Shown here one piece after another: positions 27,601 to 37,260 of a stretch of 64,000 nucleotides of DNA (position 1 is its first letter; every line of letters starts with the position of its first letter). A program made the position numbers and the translations under genes. The DNA comes from Litoditis marina (taxonomy: Eukaryota; Nematoda; Chromadorea; Rhabditida; Rhabditidae), in contig OZ038434.1 in NCBI GenBank assembly GCA_964036275.1, positions 33,751,279-33,815,278 on the forward strand. The letters are read 5' to 3'. The notes beneath the pieces are model-generated. The model made no database searches and was not told the origin of the DNA. It saw only the letters and a program-made list of their open reading frames with translations.

Positions 27601-29146
27601 ACGCAAAGTGGGAGAAGTTAGACGGTTGTACAAAATGTCCCTGGGACAGAACTTGATTCCCCGCGGGTCAGAACTCGATCTCTCCATATTGGTGTCTGGC
27701 GTCCTTTAAAGGAGAACGATTATATGGGGACCAATCTCGTGTCAACGGTCCTTTGAACTGCAATTGAAAAATGTATTGCAGTTTAAAAGACTGAAGCGTT
27801 GCGATTGGACCACATAATCGTCCTTCTTCAAAGTCGGCGATTTGATTGATGTGTGCAGCTGTAACTTGATCTGTAAACTGTAATCTTGTAACTGTAATAT
27901 AGTCTTTTCCATTCCTACTGAGACTCCTACAGTAGGATTTCGGAACTTTCAAGCCGTATCGCTCACTTACTTTTGATCGGAGAAGCTGAGGATTTTCGCA
28001 CGTCATTCTCCTTCTCAGGTAGAGTAAACAAGAGCATTTTTCATGAACTACATGTTCAGCTTCACAACAGCCTTTGGAAAGTTTGTAAGGTTACTGTAGG
28101 AGTCTCAGTAGGAATGGCGTGAACTATAACAAACGCTGTTTTTGGTGATTAAACTACAAATCAGGATGGGGAACATTGACTTTTTCTCACCCTTCTGAGT
28201 TCGTATTGGTTTCGAGAAATTGTAGTACCACCCCCCCCCCCCCCCTGCGGGGTGGAACTACAATATCTCACCTGCGATGCAAAAATTTGAGGGTGGGGGG
28301 TGAAAAGTAAACATTTCCGCATATTGAAGTTCAGCCCCCCACTCGTTGAAGTTTTACCCCCCATCATTGAAGTTCTACCCCCCAACATTGAAGTTTTACC
28401 CCCCGCCGACCCAGGTGGGGTAAGTAGTAAATGTCAAAGTTGAATTTCGACCCCCCAACATTGAAGTTTTACCCCCCCCCGTCGATCCAGGTGGGGGGTA
28501 AATAGTAAATGTCAAAGTTGAATTTCGACCCCCCCCTCTCGTAGATTTTTCAAGGTTTACCTTGGGTGTTAAAGTGCTCCGGGAGGGGGGGGGGACCAAA
28601 CTTCAGTGGGGGGTGATACTTCAATTTTCCCTCAGGATGTTTTACAATTTAGAAATTATCCAAAACTATTCGGTCCGTCTTTACTGATTCAACTTTTTTT
28701 CAAACTGTATCCGCAGATTGTATCTGCTGTGTGGCTGATGACACTACAAACTACAAATAGATAGTTTTTCGACTTAGTTACAAACATATCTGCTGCGTTT
28801 TCTGCTAAAACTAATTAGGTGTAATTTTTTCAAACATTTTGTAAACTCAGGCTGTTAAAGAAGGACAATTATGTCGTCCAATCGCAACGCTTCAGTCCTT
28901 TAAACTGCAATACATTTTTCAATTGCAGTTTAAATGACCGTTGACACGGCATTGGTCCACATAATCGTCCTACTTTAACGCACAAAATTATCTGTACAAA
29001 ATAAGTCTTATTTTTGAGATAAATTTGTTTTTCAGGTCTTGATATGTACCATGAAGGAGCTCCCACCGAATATGGCGGATCTGAAAGGAGAAGTCGAAGA
29101 CTTTATGAGAACAGCAAGTCTCCAACTACGCTCGGCTTTCAATTGA
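18688..29146 (+). CDS. Membrane-anchored spermine synthase/METTL13-like SAM-dependent methyltransferase family protein
   Basis: Eleven exons: 18688-18732, 19814-19917, 21018-21095, 22551-22630, 23302-23388, 23725-23840, 24544-24679, 25328-25456, 26070-26143, 27107-27178 and 29036-29146. They join in frame to 343 residues ending in TGA. Residues 10-24 (VYICLVVFCALCLLF) form a signal anchor. The Rossmann fold is clear: motif I ILQVGLGGGQTNNY (150-163), the acidic end of strand 2 LTIVDISAMM (173-182), an IIADG motif with D204, and the strand-4 motif YDVIIVDA (219-226) followed by NNDEDP. This is the arrangement of the spermidine/spermine synthase superfamily and of nematode METTL13-like proteins. 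A methyltransferase or aminopropyltransferase reaction is inferred from the family; the substrate is unknown. Two donors (23389 and 23841) are the weak form GTTGGT, chosen because they alone keep frame and domain continuity. Introns hold foldback repeats, including three copies of one family, and a decayed copy of the exon 7 end at 25119-25173. Confidence 0.9.
21426..22174. repeat. ACTCGAAA repeat array bounded by TAGGGTTGTTAA ends
   Basis: About 745 bases made almost wholly of ACTCGAAA words, grouped into 30-40 base higher-order units that alternate GAAATTTCC, GATTTTTCGCC and GAAATTTTCC. Ends are TAGGGTTGTTAA and TTAACAACCCTA. Long frames on both strands are artefacts of the 8-base repeat. 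A tRNA-like repeat flanks each side. Confidence 0.85.
22955..23095. repeat. GTCGGCGTTAAACGCCGAC foldback element
   Basis: Nested palindromes TACGTCGGCGTT...AACGCCGACGTA and GGCGCCGGCGTTAACGCC. Relatives: 23866-24115 and 61100-61250. CG-rich in AT-rich surroundings. Confidence 0.7.
24718..25050. repeat. GTACCGGTAC inverted repeat element in methyltransferase intron 7
   Basis: GTACCGGTACAGCCCCCTGT on the left and CAGGGGCTGTACCGGTGC on the right, with CGCACCGGTGCG and GTACGTAC words inside each arm. It separates exon 7 from its decayed copy. Confidence 0.7.
25119..25173 (+). pseudogene. Decayed copy of the end of methyltransferase exon 7
   Basis: It reads RCVIIAVGLKFAENAAEKG against RVIIADGVKFVENQAKQG of the true exon and keeps the donor GTGGGC. 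The Asp of the IIADG motif has become Val. It lies in the intron after the real exon (24544-24679), separated from it by a GTACCGGTAC inverted repeat and a decayed GTAGTTCGATTC half-element. No matching acceptor is seen, so it is probably not a cassette exon. Confidence 0.8.
25738..25978. mobile_element. CCTACTGAGACTCCTACAG foldback element
   Basis: Terminal inverted repeats TATAGTCTTTTCCATTCC and AATGGTGTGAACTATA enclose ACTGAGACTCCTACAGTAGG arms. It lies in intron 8 of the methyltransferase gene. Confidence 0.8.
26157..26394. mobile_element. CCTACTGAGACTCCTACAG foldback element
   Basis: Second copy, directly after exon 9 (ends 26143). It keeps both TATAGT/ACTATA ends. Confidence 0.8.
26634..26820. 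mobile_element. GGCGGCGTAGCAATCCCCA foldback element
   Basis: Terminal repeats GGCGGCGTAGCAA and TTGCTACGCCGCC enclose several TCATGAGAA and CTCATGAG words. Copies at 31071-31254 and 46982-47166 are nearly identical and of the same length (about 185 bases), which suggests recent movement. Confidence 0.85.
27391..27708. mobile_element. GACACCAATAAAG foldback element
   Basis: An element of about 320 bases running from AGGTAGGACACCAATAAAG to CATATTGGTGTCTGGCGTCC, with internal TTAGCATAGCGC repeats. A full copy is at 55447-55768 and a partial one at 23110-23260. Confidence 0.75.
27703..27832. mobile_element. TTAA-family foldback element
   Basis: Carries the GATTGGACCACATAATCGTCC end and the TTTAAA inner arms of the family. 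Inserted at the edge of another foldback (27391-27708). Confidence 0.8.
27898..28131. mobile_element. CCTACTGAGACTCCTACAG foldback element
   Basis: Third copy within the same gene, in intron 10, with near-identical arms to 25738-25978. Confidence 0.8.
28160..28630. repeat. C/G-run minisatellite, second array
   Basis: Shares with 17.1 kb the words GTGGGGGGTAAATAGTAAAT and TTGAAGTTTTACCCCCC. The two arrays are clearly one family. Confidence 0.8.
28858..28978. mobile_element. TTAA-flanked foldback element
   Basis: Same family as 52674-52798, with TTAA at both ends and long matching arms. It lies in the last intron of the methyltransferase gene. Confidence 0.85.
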
Positions 29147-32100
29147 AAACAAATATTGTTCTGTTTTGTCAAGATAGTATAAACATAGTTCTCATCTTGT
29201 TCACGGCCTTTTCACGTTTCGTCACGTGTGCATATCATGATTTGTCATAACGAGCAGCAGACAAGTGAAGTACAGTGTTTTTCCCTGTTGTTCATTAATC
29301 CAAAAAAAAATCATGAATCTATTTGGTCAACCTTTGTAAAGTTAATCTGAACAATAATAATCTCGATTTTCATGCAAAAACGGAACAATCGTGATAGATC
29401 AAGGACCATTACATGTAATCCGACAGTCTACCAGGCACCCCCGATTTAATATGCTAGATCATCCCGATAGGTTCATCCCAACATTTGAGCCTTCGGGCCA
29501 CAACTACTGCCTCGTAACAGTAATATGAACCTTAAAAACTTCATGGAGGAGGGGGGGGGGGTAAACCTAACACAACCTTGATTTCATTCAAAAAACGGGA
29601 GATCTTGATAGAAATTCGGTCGATAGGCAATTACAAGACGGTTATTGAACTACAAGTTCTTAATAGTAATGAAACCACAAAAATTTAAAGGAAGGGGGAG
29701 GGGGGGGGGGTGGCAGAAGTACACGTTCTTACTGGTAATAAAACTACCTGAAAAAACTTTAATAATGAGAGAGAGCGGGGGGGGGGGGTGAAAACTACCA
29801 TAACCTGGTTTTCTTCCAAATAACTGGATCCTAATGATAAATCAATGAGTATTACATTTAGTTTATGATGTACGAGAACTACTTACTTCAGACAGTGGTG
29901 GTGAAAAAAAAGGGGGGGGGCAGAACTACAAGTTCTTACTGGTAATAAAGATACCTTAACAATTTTAATCATGAGAGGGGTGAAACTACGATAACCTGGT
30001 TTTCTACCGGAAAACGGATACTCATGATAGATCGATGAACATTTCGTGCCAGCACCCACTGTTGTTTGATTAGCTCGACAGAGTGGTGTGCAAATATTCA
30101 AGAGGTCGCGCCTTTTGATTCGCATCGCATGACTTCTTTTTCTATTTCTCTCTTTTATATCTTAGTTGCAACATTTGAATGATTTTCATCTTTGTTGAAG
30201 CATTTGACCACTTTTATATCTTTGTTCAGCCGTTTTAATGGTTTTGGTAGATCTGTTCTCTCTCTCTCTACCTCTCTTTTATATCTTTGTTGCAACTTTA
30301 AGATGATTTTAGTAGAGCCATTCCGTCGTTATCCCTTTTATATATCTTTGTTGAAACGTTTGAGTGATTTCATGTGAGATACTTGAAAGATTTTGGATTT
30401 GTAAACTGGACATTGTGTCTGAAACATCTGAATGAGTTCTGTAGGACCTTTGGTGCGCGAAAGTTGTAACAATTCCAGAATTAACACGTCACTTTTATAC
30501 CTTTTATAGATTGAATTGTTTTCTAAGTCTCTTTATCGATTGGTCGGAAAAAGCGGTGCTCGCTTTTGCTAACTTATAGAAAAACTGTTGAGGAGAATCT
30601 CATGAACGAATATTGAGCTAATCACCTCTATTCTTTGAGCCTTCTCTTAATTGTTACAGCGCCAGGCTGTAATCTCAACAACCTAGAGAAAAGTTGCAAC
30701 TACTGTTTTATTCGACTGTTTTTTTCTTTCAAAAATTAGATCTCAGACAAATCGCCAGTCACTTTAGCAGCCTGACGGAACCTGGACGAGAGAGTGTGTA
30801 GATCAGAGAGACGCAGTCTGTATGACTCTCGTAACAGACTAATTTCTGTGGATTGGCATGAATCAAGAACGTTTCTAGGCGGCAGGTCTAACATTGTGTA
30901 ACAGTGTTGGCAATAGTGCATGCAAATAACAATATGAGAATCTAACGCAAATTGCAGTAGGCCCGAGTGTTAATGAACAGAAATGTGATTTTTGCTGAAA
31001 GCTGGGAGATTTCTAGTTTTCTATTGCGCTCCTAGTGAGAATGCTTCAAGGTACGAGGCTTTTTACCCCAGGTGGCGTAGCAATCCCCATAAAAGTTTAG
31101 GAGATCACCTCATGAGCCATTAGCACGAGCTTCTCATGAGATTCTATTGATTGCTATGCTACAACATCGAGAGTTCACGAGTAGCTCATGAGGTATCTCA
31201 TGAGAAACTCATATGAACTTCTCATGAGGTTGGACTGTTTGCTACGCCGCCAGGGCAAACTACAAACTACAACCTAAATCTGAACGTTTCTCGTATAGTT
31301 CCGGTCATTCCTACTGAGACTTGGCAGCGCGCCAAAGAATATTCCGTGCCTATTTAAACCACTTTGGAGGTTTTCAATAAAACTTCAAATGTCGTTTAGC
31401 GGTTGATCAGTTTCTTGAGAGCACGAAAATGAATAAATGTCTTTAGAATACTTATGTCTGCTCTAAGAAATGGCCATCCGAAAATCTTGGCACGATGCCA
31501 ATGGGTCTCAGTGGGAATGAAACGAACTATATGTTTGTTGCAGAAAACGTCTAGCAACAACACCAATCTTCAGTTATCGATAATATTGTCATAGATGTAC
31601 AGAAAAACAAGATTGAATGTGATTTAGAACCGCACCGAATATTAATTCGCCATTCAACACATTATTCTCTAGACTACCACCCCTGCCCTTCACAGTAGGA
31701 TACAGGTATAACATTTTTTGTGTTTTTATAACATATTAACTCGTTCGATTACACTTAAATTCTAGTTGGTGGAATCTCCTGAAGATGCCGTAACCACCAA
31801 CTAGAATAGCATCGTCGAGATTTAACGGCGAAACGATGCAAACAAAATTTAACCCATAAATTTTAATTAATATAGGAAAAATTTTCTTTTCTTTCTAGAT
31901 TACTGTTAACTTAATTATAACTTTTTAAACATATTAGTCTCTTAACTTATACTCTATTATCACAATAACATTTCCATTTTGTTTTTCTAATGACTTACTG
32001 TGTTCGTTGATGTTGCGCTCGAATAATAGAAATCAAAGAAATTTCGGATGAAAATAAAAATAAATTGCTTCTATGTTCATCATGTTCCACACAACTTTAC

Positions 32101-32479
32101 TCTCTAAATACAAGCATTTGTTTCTATGAGTCTCCTTTTTTCTCTTGTTTCAAAATCAATTCTACTGTGTATTCATTTATCGAGATTATTCCTATGTTTC
32201 GCTTGTTTTATTATAAAACAACTTCTTTCTTTGCAAAATGTATTTGTTTTCTGATGAATATTCCGGCAAATCTGAACAGTCTCAATTGCCATAGGTTTAC
32301 TCGTTGAAAATTGTTTCAATATTGATTGCACACTTCTGGTATTTGAAATGTTCATTCATTATGTAAAAGGTTGCGCATTTCCCTACAGGTTTTCCATAGA
32401 ATACCTCGGTAACCTTATCGATTGTTGACCTTTTTGTTATTTTTGTTTGTTGTTGTAAATTTATTTTTACATGTTCCAG
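29147..32479. other. Intergenic region after the methyltransferase gene
   Basis: No exon seen. G-run repeats, TTTTATATCTTTGTTG repeats (30160-30400), a decayed inverted-repeat arm near 30760, one GGCGGCGTAGCAA element and one CACTGAGACC element. The spacing is too large for a typical nematode operon. Confidence 0.5.
29500..30110. repeat. G-run repeats downstream of the methyltransferase gene
   Basis: Three or four degenerate units of about 150 bases: AACTACAAGTTCTTACTGGTAATAAA, then a GGGGGGGG run, then ACCTGGTTTTCT(T/A)CC and CATGATAGATC. Confidence 0.6.
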
Positions 32480-35218
32480 ATGACGGTGCGTAGCTATAGT
32501 CCCCACGGCCTGACCGAGCCCAATCCAGACTATGATATGTGCTGCGGCGCCTATCACGCAACGGTATAGTTTTTCTGGCGAATTTCTGTTGGTTCACCAG
32601 TTGGTTCGGTGAGAAACCAAACCGTTCGCGTACTCAAACCGGCATGTAACCGAACCAAAACCTAGTAAACGTTACGAAGACGACCAATTTCAGCATTTAT
32701 TACCTAAATTGATTCGGTTCCACCTTTGTTGGCCTGATTCTCAAACGAACCAACTGGTTTGGCCTGAATCTCAAACGAACCAACTGGTTCGGGAAGAATT
32801 GGTTCGGGAAGGAATTCACCCGTTTTTTCACTCCTACATATAGTAGACTGTTAGCCAATCGAACTGTCACGTGAAACATAGTAAACACAGCAGAACTCAG
32901 AGACGCGCAATGAAACAGTGCACGATACTTTATTATAATGCTAACTTACGTGACTATTCAATTTACTTCTAGTATAGTTCATTTAACTCCCACGCTGCAA
33001 CGGTATAGTTTTTTCCACTTCTACGTGGACTGGTGTTTTTCTCTCCATCTTTTCCACGTTAGCAGATGTGGCTCCTATTTCTAAAGAAAACTGTAGAGTC
33101 GGGGGATAAAAGTATAACTCACTTTGTTACGTGCACGCCTGTTTTGATGATTATTTTCTTATTGAAAACTGGTCCCACAGTTTTCTTACAACATGCAACA
33201 CATGATTATCGATGGAACTAGACATTTTGACGTAAGAACCCCAGATTGTTTTTGTGGGCGACCCACAAAAAGCCTACCAACTAAAGTTGTGTTGCGGAAA
33301 ACTTGATCAGTTTTCACTGTTTCAGAGCGCAGCCAAATTCTTCTCGCTCTATTTCTTCATGCTTTGTCTACTCATTTCCGGTATCAACTTCTTCTCGTTC
33401 GGATTCGACAAATTCTGGTGAGTTTGTTCTGATTTCGAAATTGAAGTACGAGAGTTTTATGGGCTTCAAACTCGGTGAAGCTTCACGGAAAACAAAAACT
33501 GAAATGTGAAAAACTGAAGAAAAAACGGGATAGCTGCTTATTTCAGAGTTTATCTCGAGGCGATTCGGGCACGATTCGACACTCAGATTTCCATGCAAAT
33601 TCATTTGATTTTACAGTAGATAAAGTAAATTTGAGTTCAAACATTGTCCGTGTTTGCTAAAGCTCTTCTCACAATTTTCAATCGAGAATTTCCAGGTTTT
33701 CTATATTCTGCGTGCTGTTCACCGTCTATTCAGTGACCATTCTCTATGGCGTTTTTCTGGAGAAAAAGACTTTTCTGCTGCCGTTTTTGGTGGTTCAGGT
33801 GCGTATTTTCAAAAAACTAGAGAATTGTTGTTCATGTAAATTCCACTTAATTCGGTACTTATTTTTTGGTTTCTCTTATTTCTTTCTCTACATAACATTC
33901 TAACGCAAACAATTGACAAAACAAAGCGAAGCATAGATCAGCAAAGAAAACCATGCGTTCTGAAATAAGTTTACGATAGACTCTCTTGAAGTGTATATTT
34001 TCTCAAGTTCTTCAATTATGTTTTTTCTCTCAAACAAATTCCATCCCGAGTACGGTTAAACGTGTCGAAAAAGTTACGAAAACTCAAATTCATACCAAAT
34101 ATTACCTGATAAACGTGATACGTGAACCTTTCCATGTTGCAGGCCATTCTTACTATCGCCCTGTTTTTCGCTGTGCTCGTGTTCGGACTATTTGGTACCT
34201 TCACCAACATGATCAGCGACCATCACAGAGACAGCGAACCACTTCGGTCCATCTACAAAATGCACGATCTCAACCCGGATGATGAAAAAGGTGGGAAGGA
34301 TAGAGTATAGGTGATATTACCACAGCATGCCTCTACGGTAAAAGGTGTGAAAAAGATAGATGTATTCATCGAGATGTGTTTGTAGTTTGATTCCGTTCGT
34401 TTTTGGTTGAAACTCGTACTTAATGTGGTCGAGATCTGGCTAAAACTAAGATTCCAATCAAAATGCACGATTTGAAGCCGGATGACGAAAAAGGTACGAA
34501 AATAAGTATCTTTGTTGAAGACTTCTCTCTAATTCTGTTACACGTTTGACGGCTGTATCTTGCTTACTTTCGACCCATTCATAAGCCTCGGCTAAAAAGA
34601 TAGCCAAACTGTTTGTCTCTTGAAGTTGTCCTGACCTACATTGTGCAGACCTGCTGAACTTTTGCTCAGGCAATTTAGAGACACAGCGCCGATTTGATGC
34701 AATTGGCCAGCGACTTTTGTAGGCAGTATGTAGATCAGAGAGACGCAGACCATCTTAGCGTGTATGTGGCCTCATTCATGCTCTCAAGAAGATACAGAGT
34801 CAGATTGGCGAAAATATGACTCCATTGTACAAAAACTTATTTGAAGTTAATAAACTTGATAAAATAAGTAATTTTCCAGTACAAACAGTGGTCGCCTTAT
34901 TGGTGCTGTTCTTTGCCACATTTAATTGAACAAACTATTATGTTGTATTCTGTAGTACGTATTGCCGTAGAATGACTTTCGGCATACTGTGAAATAAATT
35001 CACGATTCGTGATCAAAATTATTATTTTTAATCAAAACAACTATATTCTAGTACAAACAGTGGTCGCTTCCTCCGTGCTGTTCTTTGCCATATTCCAACT
35101 GCTCATCTTCGCCTATTCGTGGTTTGTAATGTATAAAACATACAAATGTTACAAGGAGAACGATCGCACCATCTGTCCCGGTTATCAGAAGGGAATTGTG
35201 GCCACCGAAGACGAGTGA
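32480..35218 (+). CDS. Four-transmembrane protein, LAPTM-like topology
   Basis: Exons 32480-32563, 33181-33231, 33326-33417, 33696-33798, 34143-34290 and 35052-35218 join to 214 residues ending in TGA. The ATG directly follows TTCCAG, so the acceptor is probably a trans-splice site. After a soluble start containing DMCCGAYHAT come four hydrophobic segments: about 48-70 (KFFSLYFFMLCLLISGINFF), 77-98, 104-130 (LPFLVVQAILTIALFFAVLV) and 162-185 (VVASSVLFFAIFQLLIFAYS). The tail ends ATEDE. A CC(x)nH start followed by four membrane spans recalls nematode relatives of lysosomal LAPTM4/5, but I cannot assign the family firmly. The 51-base second exon is doubtful. It begins and ends in phase 0, and skipping it gives CCGAYHAT directly before SAAKFFSL, which reads more naturally, so it may be a cassette exon or a wrong call. 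Copies of the exon 5 tail (34460-34493) and the last-exon head (34880-34929) sit in intron 5. Confidence 0.8.
34460..34493 (+). pseudogene. Copy of the tail of four-TM gene exon 5
   Basis: KMHDLKPDDEK plus donor GTACGA repeats KMHDLNPDDEK plus GTGGGA that ends the true exon at 34290. A GTAGTTTGATTCCG...GGTCGAGATC foldback lies between the two. Confidence 0.85.
34880..34929 (+). pseudogene. Copy of the head of the last four-TM exon, possibly an alternative last exon
   Basis: After TTTTCCAG it reads VQTVVALLVLFFATFN then TGA, against VQTVVASSVLFFAIFQ at 35052. It is in the correct phase to be spliced from exon 5, which would give a 175-residue form lacking the fourth span and the acidic tail. 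It could be used or could be a relic. Confidence 0.8.
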
Positions 35219-36071
35219 TTATCGATTTTTGGTGATTGTGGAGTGATTATTGACTTTTTGGTATCAATTTTCTATTATCGACTTTTTCATTGCTTTCAAG
35301 GCGAAGAGTTTTCTCAGAGTTTTCATCGATTTTATATTATCGCATTTCGATTGTTCTGAAGGATAGGAAATGATTATCGATTTTTATTATTATTGACTTT
35401 TCATTGTTCAATGAAACGGAGGAGTTACTATCGATTTCTTTCTGAAAGGGCAGTTCATAATAGTTTGTGCATGCACCCATTTCTGAGCGTAGTTTTTGCA
35501 TTACAACGACCTTCTACAACGTGAAAGTGAGTGCTCTCGAAGTTCATTCAACTTTTTGTGTCTGTAACTTTACAAAGCATACTGTACATCGTAATTTGCG
35601 CTACGCTTATTCTCACATTTTTTCTGCCAATAGCGTCTATATATCACCTCCTTACACCTTGGTGTAAATCTTGTTGTTTTTGTTTGTGATATTTTGAAAC
35701 TGAGATTTTCTATCTTGCTCCACGATTTAGAAGGTGACACACACTGCAGTATTCCGTACGAAACCTTTTAGAACTTTTTTATTTTGTATTCGTGTTTTTT
35801 TGTTATTGATATTCAATGATTAAATTTTGGATATTTTCGAAAGTTTGTTCCAACACGTTGTAATTGACCAAAAGTTGGCAAAATGAATATTGTGAAACGC
35901 AACCGCGTGGATAAGAAAGTGCGATCATGGGTGGTAGTTTGATCGAAATGCACAGCATAATTTATGATTTCTGAAAACACCGCGAGATCAAATTGAAAAC
36001 ACATCACGACGTACAAAAGTGCCAATTTACCTTGCATCTTGTTCAGCGAATGTCCTAGGTTTAAATCATAA

Positions 36072-36183
36072 CGAATATGTAGACCAATCCCGTGTCAACG
36101 GTCCTTTAAACTGCAATTGAAAAAGGTATTGCAGTTTAAAGGACTGAATCGTTGGGATTGGACCACATAATCGTCCTTCTTTA
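36072..36183. mobile_element. TTAA-family foldback element
   Basis: The right end ATAATCGTCCTTCTTTAA is intact. The left end is eroded (ACGAATATGTAGACCAATCC). Confidence 0.8.
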
Positions 36184-36266
36184 ACTGGAAATGTAGCTTG
36201 AGCAAACTACAAACACGCTACAAAGCACCGTTATGTCCTGTTTCTATTAGTGCTACTTTGATAAGT

Positions 36267-36736
36267 ATTAGGGTTGTTAAACTCGAACTCGAAACTCGAC
36301 TCGACTCGAAAAAACTCGAAAATTTTCGAGTTGAGTCGAACTCTTAACTCGAAAACTCGAAATTTCCCAAAACTCGAAAACTCGAAAACTCGGAAACTCG
36401 ATTTTTCGCCAAACTCGAAAACTCGAAAATTCGAAATTTTGAACTCGAAAACTCGAAAATCAAAATTTCAGACTCGAAAAATGTATCTTTTGGGTCCAAA
36501 AACACTCAAAACTCGACTCGACTCGAAAAAACTCGAAAATTTTCGAGTCGAGTCGAACTCGAAAACTCGAAAACTCGAAATTTTCCGAAACTCGAAAACT
36601 CGATTTTCCGAAACTCGAAAACTCGATTTTTCGCCAAACTCGAAAACTCGAAAACTCGAAAACTCGAAATTTCCCAAAACTCGAAAACTTGAAAACTCGA
36701 AAGCTCGAAATTTTGAACTCGATTAACAACCCTAAT
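36267..36736. repeat. Second ACTCGAAA array with TTAGGGTTGTTAA inverted ends
   Basis: A shorter copy of the 21.4 kb array. The outer 13 bases TTAGGGTTGTTAA and TTAACAACCCTAA are exact inverted repeats, and both arrays carry the same unique middle TTTTTGGGTCCAAAAACA-like segment. Confidence 0.85.
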
Positions 36737-36894
36737 ATGGATTCTCTGCAACAGGATAATAGGATTGATACATTCATCTCCGTAACTAGGCTCACGTAGT
36801 ATAAATATGTATTTCCGTAACTAGGAAACGGGGTGCGCGGATGTTGCGAAATAGTGCAAATTAGCCAGACGTCCTTTAGTACACGTTTGTAATA

Positions 36895-37026
36895 TACTAG
36901 AAGTAAATTGAATAGTCACATAAACTCAACATTCCATTGAGGCATCGTGCACTTTGTTATTGCACGTTTCTGAGTTCTGCTGTGTTCAACAAGTTTCATT
37001 TGACTGTGCAGTTGACTAACAGTATA
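36895..37026. mobile_element. AATTGAATAGTCACGTAA short element (representative)
   Basis: An element of about 130 bases containing GCATCGTGCACTTTGT, GCACGTTTCTGAGTTCTGCT and GTGCAATTGACTAACAGTATA. Other copies: 26395-26523, 32846-32980, 38126-38250, 44056-44186 and 44606-44718, in both orientations. It ends in TATA-rich bases that often abut another foldback. Confidence 0.75.
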
Positions 37027-37129
37027 TATTACACGTTTTATAGTAGGTTTTACAACCAGGCTTCTATTGAGGTTGCCTCATAGATCAACCAGTTTACTTC
37101 TTGTAATTATGTTACCTTCTCTAGTGTTT

Positions 37130-37260
37130 TGTTTGGGGGCCGAGTGGTCGACTGGTTGTGTGCGCGCTAGCACCCAAAACACCATGGTTCGATCTCACTC
37201 GGCGCGGTATCTTCATGGCGGACCGCATGAGCTGGTAATAAAGCTCACCCATGCCTAGTT
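37130..37260 (+). mobile_element. Second tRNA-derived repeat (class II tRNA-like)
   Basis: GGCCGAGTGGTCGACTGG resembles the A-box region of a Leu/Ser-type tRNA and GGTTCGATCTC a B box. It is followed by the non-tRNA tail GCATGAGCTGGTAATAAAGC. The tail recurs inverted at 56942-56996, which marks it as a dispersed SINE-like element. Confidence 0.65.

Noticed and set aside
36274..36795. Open frames of 70-150 codons in the second ACTCGAAA array
   Set aside because: Same repeat artefact.
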